In this document: one piece after another, positions 5,192-10,405 of the stretch
Position numbering within the stretch: the stretch's first letter is position 1
Layout of the letters: every line of letters begins with the position of its first letter
Source: CAYWLI01 sp964519535
GTDB lineage: Bacteria; Desulfobacterota; B13-G15; RBG-16-54-18
Assembly: GCA_964519535.1 (NCBI GenBank)
Contig: CAZFIR010000168.1
Span: 1 to 10,405 of the forward strand
Length of the DNA stretch: 10,405 bases
Direction: 5' to 3'
Notes under the pieces: generated by a model
The model's database searches: none
What the model was told of the DNA's origin: nothing
The model's input: the letters and a program-made list of their open reading frames with translations, nothing else
Program-made: the position numbers and the translations under genes

Positions 5192-7750
5192 CTAACCCCA
5201 CGTGACCAATGAGCCCTGGAAATAGTGAGAGGGCATAAGGTATGCGTGATGGGGTGTAATCCGAATGCGATAGCCGAACTTACCCGTTTCTTGACTTATG
5301 AGGGTTGTTTGAAAGAGATAGTTGCTGTCTTCAGATCGAACGGGCTCCATGCGGAGGAGCCTTCGATCGTCTAGCCGCCCCCCTGGGTCGGGTTGCCCAT
5401 AATAGACCTCCACCTTTACATCGTCCGGCACCAATGCGCCGAGATGAACTAAGGCCGCTATTGTTAGTTCCTCTCCCACCGCCAACTCATCAGGGCCTTC
5501 CTGTTTCACCTCCACGATCGATACCTTTTGCCAGTGTTCCTCGATCTTGCGGCACCACGTGGCTAGAGACTTAGCCTCGGCCATATGATCTGTGAAAAGC
5601 CCCTCGATATAGTTATGGGCGGGGAGGTAAAACCATTCCGTATATTCCTCAAGCATGCGGTGGGCATTGAATCGGGGACACAGGGATAACATCGAGGCCT
5701 TTATCTTTTTAATCCAATCTCTGGGGAGACCGTCCGATCCACGATTGTAAAAGAGGGGGATGACTTCATATTCCAAGAGGTTGTAGAGGGATCTACTATC
5801 GCTCTCGTCCTGGTAGTTGACATCGTCGTAATCCTCGCCGCTGCCGATCAGCCATCCTACTTCAGGCTGATAGGCCTCTGCCCACCATCCATCCAAGGTG
5901 CTCATATGGAGGGTGCCGTTGGCGATGGCCTTCATCCCACTGGTGCCACAGGCTTCGTTGGGCCGTCGAGGGGTATTAAGCCAAATGTCGGCTCCCGCTA
6001 CGAGATAGCGAGCCACCTCGAGGTCATAGTCTTCGATGAAGACTATGTGCCGACGAAACCGTTCTTCCGTGATAAAGGAGACGATTTCTTTAAGGCGTCC
6101 TTTTGCCTCCTCATCGCCGTGGTGGGCCTTGCCGGCCAAGATGATTTGGACGGGACGAGTGGGATGGCTCAAAATCTGGACGAGCCTTGCCGGATCCTTG
6201 AATATCAGGGTAGGTCGTTTATAATCCGCCATGCGCCGGGCCCAGATGATGGTCAAGTCGTCTGGGTTCAATACCTCCTTTGCTTGTGCTATCTCAGCAC
6301 TGGATGCCCCCCGTCTCGTGAGTTGTTCATGGAGGCGCCTCCGGCAAAAGGAGATGAGACTGACACGCCTCCTTTCTTTGGTGCCCCACAGCTCTTCGTC
6401 GGGGATCTCCGTCACCCTGCTCCACACCTTTACGTTATCCGGGTCTTCTGACCAATGAGATCCGAGATACTGGCTATAGAGCGAAACTGTATCAGGTGAG
6501 ATCCAAGAAGGGACATGGATCCCATTGGTTATGGACTCTATGGGGACATCTTCTATGGATATGGCAGGCCACAGTTGATGCCATAGTTTTTGTGAGATTG
6601 TCTTATGCAGGCTGCTGACCCCGTTGATATGTCCGGAGAGCTTCATCGCCAGGATGTTCATACAAAAGGGCTCTGAAGCATTCGCGGGATCGTGGCGACC
6701 GAGACCGAGGAGGGCAGAGATGGATATACCGAGCGTGGGGAGGTAGTTGGCAAAGCAGGTCTTGATGAGCCGAGGATCAAAGACTTCGATGCCCGCAGGT
6801 ACCGAGGTATGGGTGGTGAAACAGTTACTGGCCATAACCGCCAGGTGGGCGACATCAAACGGCACCCCCTCTTCTTCCCGCAGCACTCTGATGCGCTCCA
6901 ATCCCGCAAAGGCCGAATGCCCCTCATTCATGTGGTACATGACGGGGGTGAGGCCGAGGGCCCGCAGGGCCCGAACACCCCCGATACCTAACAACATCTC
7001 CTGCTTGAGACGCATGTCCCGTTCATCTGCATAGAGGCGGATGGTGATTTGCCGGATATGGGGTGGGTTTTGCGGGATGTTGGTATCGAGCAGGTAGAGA
7101 GGGACTCGCCCTACATCGACCCGCCATATTTGGGCAACAGCCGTGTCATCGCTGCACTCGACCTGAATCGTACGGGGGGCACCATCGGAATCCTTTTCCA
7201 GACGCATGGGCATGTGATAAAAGTCTATCTCGCGCGAGACCTTCTTCTGTTCTCCTTCAAAGGTGAGCATTTGACGAAAGGCCCCAAATCGGTAGAGTAA
7301 CCCCACCCCTACCATGGGGAGATTAAGGTCACTGGCGGATTTGAGATGATCGGCCGACAATACCCCCAGACCTCCATGGAAAAAGGGGAGACAATCGGTC
7401 AAGCCATATTCAGCAGAGAAGTAGGCGATGAGAGATTGCGGCCTTGTTGTACGATTTTTGTTGAAATAAGGTCTTTCGAGGTACTCCTTAAAATTCTCGT
7501 AGACCCGGTCCATGGAGGACAGAAATGCACCGTCGCCTTCCAACTCATCCATGCGGTCGGGGCTCAAACGCGAAAGCAAAAGGACCGGATTGTGGTGCGT
7601 CTCATCCCAGAGGCGGGGGTCCAGGCGTTGGAAGAGTTCCACCGCCTCCGTGTTCCAAGAGAACCAGAGGTTATAGGCGATCTCCTCGAGGGGTTTGAGG
7701 CGCTCAGGCACCTTGGCGAAAACAGTGAAGAAATGGGTATTTTCTTCCAT
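5192..7750 (-). CDS. glgP: Alpha-glucan (glycogen/starch) phosphorylase
   Basis: Cytoplasmic PLP-dependent enzyme that splits terminal alpha-1,4 glucose units from glycogen with phosphate, giving glucose-1-phosphate. About 852 residues, normal for the Thermotoga-like phosphorylase group that carries an extra N-terminal DUF3417 domain (about 10-120, LEEIAYNLWFSWN). Active-site signs are YGLTDCLPFFHGGLGVLSAD (near 117-136), HMNEGHSAF (~275-283), ITNGIHVPSW (~409-418), RRMADYKRP (~507-515) and EACGTSGMK. The Lys in the last motif (about residue 607) binds pyridoxal phosphate. The C-terminal ~110 residues form a beta-rich tail (VEVYYG, FGYRIRITPHH). The chosen ATG at 7750 gives MEENTHFF; a TTG at 7756 would add two residues, and neither has a clear Shine-Dalgarno. 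It is convergent with the regulator (23 bases between stops) and divergent from galU, which uses its product. Confidence 0.93.
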   Translation of the reverse strand: MEENTHFFTVFAKVPERLKPLEEIAYNLWFSWNTEAVELFQRLDPRLWDETHHNPVLLLSRLSPDRMDELEGDGAFLSSMDRVYENFKEYLERPYFNKNRTTRPQSLIAYFSAEYGLTDCLPFFHGGLGVLSADHLKSASDLNLPMVGVGLLYRFGAFRQMLTFEGEQKKVSREIDFYHMPMRLEKDSDGAPRTIQVECSDDTAVAQIWRVDVGRVPLYLLDTNIPQNPPHIRQITIRLYADERDMRLKQEMLLGIGGVRALRALGLTPVMYHMNEGHSAFAGLERIRVLREEEGVPFDVAHLAVMASNCFTTHTSVPAGIEVFDPRLIKTCFANYLPTLGISISALLGLGRHDPANASEPFCMNILAMKLSGHINGVSSLHKTISQKLWHQLWPAISIEDVPIESITNGIHVPSWISPDTVSLYSQYLGSHWSEDPDNVKVWSRVTEIPDEELWGTKERRRVSLISFCRRRLHEQLTRRGASSAEIAQAKEVLNPDDLTIIWARRMADYKRPTLIFKDPARLVQILSHPTRPVQIILAGKAHHGDEEAKGRLKEIVSFITEERFRRHIVFIEDYDLEVARYLVAGADIWLNTPRRPNEACGTSGMKAIANGTLHMSTLDGWWAEAYQPEVGWLIGSGEDYDDVNYQDESDSRSLYNLLEYEVIPLFYNRGSDGLPRDWIKKIKASMLSLCPRFNAHRMLEEYTEWFYLPAHNYIEGLFTDHMAEAKSLATWCRKIEEHWQKVSIVEVKQEGPDELAVGEELTIAALVHLGALVPDDVKVEVYYGQPDPGGRLDDRRLLRMEPVRSEDSNYLFQTTLISQETGKFGYRIRITPHHAYLMPSHYFQGSLVTWG

Positions 7751-7759
7751 AGTCAAAGC

Positions 7760-7787
7760 ATGTTACCATAACCCCTTATGACGTCAA
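7760..7787 (-). promoter_or_regulatory. Candidate glgP promoter
   Basis: The minus strand has TTGACG (7787-7782), a 16-bp spacer and TAACAT (7765-7760): 5/6 and 4/6 matches to sigma-70 boxes. Its -10 ends 9 nt before the ATG at 7750, so transcription would begin almost at the start codon. The -35 overlaps the 8-bp palindrome TGACGTCA (7779-7786). Confidence 0.35.
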
Positions 7788-7925
7788 TGAGAATCTGCCT
7801 CAGTGCGGGAAGCCTTTGATTGCATTATCTCCTGTGATGCAGTAGGGTGAAGAGGCTGATAAAAGTCAGAGGCAAGCCTGAAATGAGCGTCATGATGGGG
7901 GTTTGACGGGAAAGGAGCGGAGGTT

Positions 7926-8801
7926 ATGCAGACTAGGATCCGCAAAGGAGTAATCCCTGCGGCCGGCCTGGGAACGAGGTTTCTTCCTGTGACCAAGTCA
8001 GTTCCCAAGGAACTCTTGCCCATCGTGGACACACCCACCATCCAGTATATCGTGGAAGAGGCAGTATCATCGGGTATAGAAGAAGTGATCCTCATCACCG
8101 CTCGGGGCAAGGGGTCCATTGAAGATCACTTCGACGTCTCCGTTGAGTTGGAGGAGACCTTGAAGAAGCAGAAGAAAAAGGATTTGTTGCGGATGGTCAG
8201 GGACCTCTCCGAGATGGTGAGGGTGGTGGCGATCCGCCAAAAGGAGCCCAAAGGGCTCGGTCATGCTGTCCTGTGCGCCCGTGAGGCGGTGGGGGAAGAA
8301 CCCTTTGCCGTCCTGTTAGGGGATGATATCGTGGATGCTGACCCTCCCTGTCTTGCCCAGATGATAGAGGTCGCCCGTCAAAGGGGCGGCGGGGTGATCG
8401 CCCTGCAGCGTGTCCCGGAGACCGAGGCCCACCTCTACGGGATCATCCGGGGGGAAGCGGTAGGGGAACGGGTGTATAAGATCACCGAATTGGTGGAGAA
8501 ACCCCCCGCCGGGCAGGCCCCCTCGAACCTGGCTGTTATTGGAAGATACATCCTCCCTCCTGATATATTTCCACTTATCGAGAGCGCTCCTCCGGGCAAG
8601 GGTGGGGAGATCCAATTGACCGATGCCCTTCAGGCGTTGGCCCGCAGAATGCCCTTGTACGGATATGAATTTATGGGGGATCGCTACGATGCAGGTGACA
8701 AGGTCGGCTATCTGGAGGCCAATCTCGCCTTCGCCCTTAAGCGCCCCGAGATGGCCGAGAAGCTGAGGGAGTTTATCTCGAATATTCTCGCCGGATCCTG
8801 A
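7926..8801 (+). CDS. galU: UTP--glucose-1-phosphate uridylyltransferase
   Basis: Makes UDP-glucose and pyrophosphate from UTP and glucose-1-phosphate in the cytoplasm. UDP-glucose feeds polysaccharide, lipopolysaccharide and trehalose synthesis and galactose metabolism. The 291-residue length is typical for bacterial GalU. Motifs in order: nucleotide-binding VIPAAGLGTRFLP (9-21) with KSVPKELLPIVD (24-35), GLGHAVLCA (110-118), the metal/nucleotide site LGDDIVD (131-137), ELVEKP (188-193), GGEIQLTDAL (226-235) and GDRYDAGDKVGYLEA (251-265). The ATG at 7926 has AAGGAG (7912-7917) at an 8-nt spacing. The 175-bp gap to the divergent glgP must hold its promoter, but I see no convincing box for it. 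It is convergent with glgC, which competes for the same substrate. A thymidylyltransferase (RfbA) is less likely because the K-S-V-P-K-E-L and GGEIQLTDAL motifs are GalU-type. Confidence 0.93.
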   Translation: MQTRIRKGVIPAAGLGTRFLPVTKSVPKELLPIVDTPTIQYIVEEAVSSGIEEVILITARGKGSIEDHFDVSVELEETLKKQKKKDLLRMVRDLSEMVRVVAIRQKEPKGLGHAVLCAREAVGEEPFAVLLGDDIVDADPPCLAQMIEVARQRGGGVIALQRVPETEAHLYGIIRGEAVGERVYKITELVEKPPAGQAPSNLAVIGRYILPPDIFPLIESAPPGKGGEIQLTDALQALARRMPLYGYEFMGDRYDAGDKVGYLEANLAFALKRPEMAEKLREFISNILAGS

Positions 8802-8810
8802 TGTAGGCGG

Positions 8811-8834
8811 TGCTCGGTCTTACGGCACCGAGCA
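8811..8834. terminator. Hairpin between convergent galU and glgC, possible bidirectional transcript end
   Basis: TGCTCGGT (8811-8818) and ACCGAGCA (8827-8834) form a perfect 8-bp GC-rich stem around an 8-base loop, 9 bases after the galU stop. Neither side has a T run, so it is not a textbook intrinsic terminator. Its place between two converging genes suggests a transcript end or 3'-protecting structure. I see nothing else in the ~100-base gap (8802-8903). Confidence 0.4.
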
Positions 8835-8903
8835 TCTCGCTGGGCTATCACATCTATAGTGCGATTTGAAGACTTGCTACCCAAAAAATATGAATGTGTG
8901 GGT

Positions 8904-10145
8904 TCATGTCATGTGTTCATAGTCCAGTCTGTGGGTCACCACGATCCCTGATTCATCGACGTGGTAACGGCTCATATCCCTCTCCTGATCGTAGCCGATC
9001 TCCTCTCCTCTGGCAATGATGTTTCCATGATCGATGATAGCCCGCCGCACCTTCGCCCCTTCTTCAATCACCGCATGTCCGAGGATCACAGAGTCTTCCA
9101 CCTTAGCCCCGCTGGCTATGAACACATGTCTTCCGATGACAGAGTCACGGACATAGCCGCCGGCGATGATGGAACCTCCCACCATGAGCGTGTTCTGTAC
9201 ATACCCTGCCTTACCGCTGGTATCAACTATCACCTTGGCAGGGGGGTCGTCATGTTTGACTGAGCGTAGTGGCCAGGCAGGGTTATACAGGTTCAGGTGC
9301 GGTAAGGGGTTCTTCAAGTCCATATTGGCATCATAGAAGCTCTTGATGGTCCCCACATCCCGCCAATAGTCGTTGGGTGCCGGCATGCCGGGGACTGCGT
9401 TACGGCAAAAGTTATAGGCATAGATGCGTCTGCTTCCGTAGATCTTGGGGAGTATGTCACCGCCGAAGTCGTGGCCGCTCTCTGCATCGACGCTGTCTTG
9501 CACCACTGCTTCAATCAGCACGTCGGTGTTAAATATGTAGTTCCCCATGGAGACCAGAGACTTGTCCGGTTGGCCGGGTATAGGGGTAGGGTCAGGGACC
9601 TTTTCTTGGAAGTTTGTGACCCGCCATTGCTCGTCCACCACAATGACCCCGAGCTGCTCGCACTCGGCTCTGGGATAGGGGATTGCGGCAATAGTGATCT
9701 CTGCCTTCTTTTTCAGATGGTGGCTAATCATCTGGCCCACATCCATAAAATATACGTGATCCGCCCCAAACACGAGGACCAGATCCGGTTTCGTTTGATG
9801 GATGAGATAGATGTTTTGAAAGATCGCATCGGCTGTCCCCTGATACCAGGTCTCGCCCACACGCATCTGCGCCGGCACCGGGAGGATAAAGAGGCCGTTC
9901 ATGGGATACGTCCCCACCCACCCCTGTTGCAGATGCCTGAGCAGGGATTGGGCCTTGTACTGGGTCAGGACATAGATCCGGTGTATGCCGGAATTTACTA
10001 GATTGCTGAGAACGAAATCTATTAATCGATAGTTGCCCCCAAACGGGACAGCGGGTTTCGCGCGCTGCTCGGTCAAGGGATAGAGGCGCTCACCCTTTCC
10101 CCCGGCGAGTACCATGGCTAAGACCTTGATATCCGTGCGTCTCAT
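8904..10145 (-). CDS. glgC: Glucose-1-phosphate adenylyltransferase (ADP-glucose pyrophosphorylase)
   Basis: Makes ADP-glucose from ATP and glucose-1-phosphate, the committed step of bacterial glycogen synthesis. About 413 residues, normal for GlgC. The N-terminal nucleotidyltransferase domain shows VLAGGKGERLYPLTEQRAKP (14-33 counted from the TTG at 10151), then PFGGNYRLIDFVLSN, TWYQGTADAIFQN (101-113), the catalytic Asp in FGADHVYFMD (128-137), NFQEK (180-184; usually followed by Pro, here Val), HDFGGDILP (227-235) and DYWRDVGTIKSFYDAN (261-276). The C-terminal ~120 residues carry hexapeptide-like repeats of a left-handed beta-helix (GGSIIAGGYV, RHVFIASGAKVEDSVILG), the region involved in tetramer formation and allosteric control. 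The ATG at 10145 is preferred over the TTG at 10151. Neither has a clear Shine-Dalgarno. glgA and glgB are not in the window. Confidence 0.94.
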   Translation of the reverse strand: MRRTDIKVLAMVLAGGKGERLYPLTEQRAKPAVPFGGNYRLIDFVLSNLVNSGIHRIYVLTQYKAQSLLRHLQQGWVGTYPMNGLFILPVPAQMRVGETWYQGTADAIFQNIYLIHQTKPDLVLVFGADHVYFMDVGQMISHHLKKKAEITIAAIPYPRAECEQLGVIVVDEQWRVTNFQEKVPDPTPIPGQPDKSLVSMGNYIFNTDVLIEAVVQDSVDAESGHDFGGDILPKIYGSRRIYAYNFCRNAVPGMPAPNDYWRDVGTIKSFYDANMDLKNPLPHLNLYNPAWPLRSVKHDDPPAKVIVDTSGKAGYVQNTLMVGGSIIAGGYVRDSVIGRHVFIASGAKVEDSVILGHAVIEEGAKVRRAIIDHGNIIARGEEIGYDQERDMSRYHVDESGIVVTHRLDYEHMT

Positions 10146-10156
10146 GATCAAGCTTC

Positions 10157-10162
10157 AGTATA
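10157..10162 (-). promoter_or_regulatory. Candidate -10 box upstream of glgC
   Basis: The minus strand reads TATACT, a 5/6 match to the -10 consensus, ending 11 nt before the ATG at 10145. No good -35 lies at the right distance (nearest is TTGGCG at 10181-10176, 13 bp away). If real, the leader would be only a few bases long. Confidence 0.25.
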
Positions 10163-10252
10163 CTCAAAAAACCAGCGCCAATCTATGCCTGGAAGAAGGT
10201 CGTCTTTGCGTTAGTCGTCAGAGACAAGATTCATCGCCCCCCGAAGCGCTCT

Positions 10253-10405
10253 CTAGGTGGAGGCATCTTTTCCCACGCCCGGAGAGAACTCACCATGATA
10301 ATCCCCCTCTTCGAAGAACACTACGTCCCACTGGTCATTGGCCTCACGGTACCTCAAGATGTAGATATTCGCATCTTCGGCCAGGACCTTAAAATAGGTG
10401 TGATC
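10253..10405 (-). CDS. C-terminal end of a small uncharacterised protein, 5' end outside window
   Basis: On the minus strand a frame is open from the window edge (10405) to a TAG at 10255-10253, giving 50 residues. It contains YFKVLAEDANIYILRYRE, then a Trp-Asp-rich turn and VVFFEEGDY, and ends in GVGKDAST. The alternation of beta-strand-like segments with Asp/Glu/Asn turns, and the third-base pattern, look like real coding sequence. I recall small conserved bacterial proteins with a similar 'FKV..EDGNIYILR' core, but no function is known to me and none is assigned. No signal peptide or membrane segment is visible in this part. It lies 101 bases upstream of glgC on the same strand; no terminator is seen between them, so they could share a transcript. 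Confidence 0.55.
   Translation of the reverse strand, partial: DHTYFKVLAEDANIYILRYREANDQWDVVFFEEGDYHGEFSPGVGKDAST

Noticed and set aside
5906..6451. 181-residue plus-strand open frame inside glgP
   Set aside because: Antisense shadow of the phosphorylase, which has clear catalytic motifs across this span.
7779..7786. TGACGTCA palindrome as a specific operator
   Set aside because: Eight bases are easily met by chance and no partner site is nearby; mentioned only as overlapping the glgP -35.
9471..10001. 176-residue plus-strand open frame over glgC
   Set aside because: Antisense to the catalytic domain of GlgC; His/Pro-rich translation without known features.
10114..10392. Plus-strand frame at the right edge
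   Set aside because: Overlaps the glgC start and the more protein-like minus-strand frame; composition (Arg/Pro/Ser-rich) is typical of a shadow frame.

Overview
The window (GC in the mid-50s percent by eye) looks like ordinary chromosome from an anaerobic or facultative bacterium. A tungstate importer, an orphan TRAP-type binding protein and a single-domain glycogen phosphorylase would fit a deltaproteobacterium/Desulfobacterota-like organism. That assignment is an inference from gene content; there is no rRNA or other marker gene to settle it. No CRISPR array, tRNA, rRNA, insertion sequence or phage gene was seen, and no gene-free stretch exceeds about 170 bases.

Left part (1-1591): the C-terminal end of a protein that resembles a family 2/GT81-like glycosyltransferase, then a TRAP-transporter binding protein gene (dctP type) broken by a one-base frameshift and an in-frame TAG. 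No dctQ/dctM partners are present. A hairpin followed by a T-rich run closes this side against the convergent tup operon.

Middle (1592-5168): a minus-strand operon tupA-tupB-tupC for tungstate uptake (periplasmic binding protein, permease, ATPase with a C-terminal TOBE/Mop-like domain). Divergent from it is a regulator that joins an excisionase-type helix-turn-helix to a periplasmic-binding-protein-like sensor domain. The very AT-rich gap between them holds a perfect 11-bp inverted repeat, and each arm contains a TTGACA -35 hexamer, one for each direction. This is the most interesting element of the window: a compact and probably self-contained tungstate-sensing and uptake module.

Right part (5192-10405): three enzymes that meet at glucose-1-phosphate. 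GlgP (minus) releases it from glycogen, GalU (plus, divergent from glgP) turns it into UDP-glucose, and GlgC (minus, convergent with galU) turns it into ADP-glucose for glycogen synthesis. Glycogen synthase and branching enzyme are not in the window. The right edge holds the C-terminal end of a small unrecognised minus-strand protein.

Overall, two known functional blocks (tungstate homeostasis and glycogen/sugar-nucleotide metabolism) lie beside a decayed transporter gene. I did not find a clearly new multi-gene system. The regulator/operator pair and a possible leaderless-start pattern are the points most worth following.
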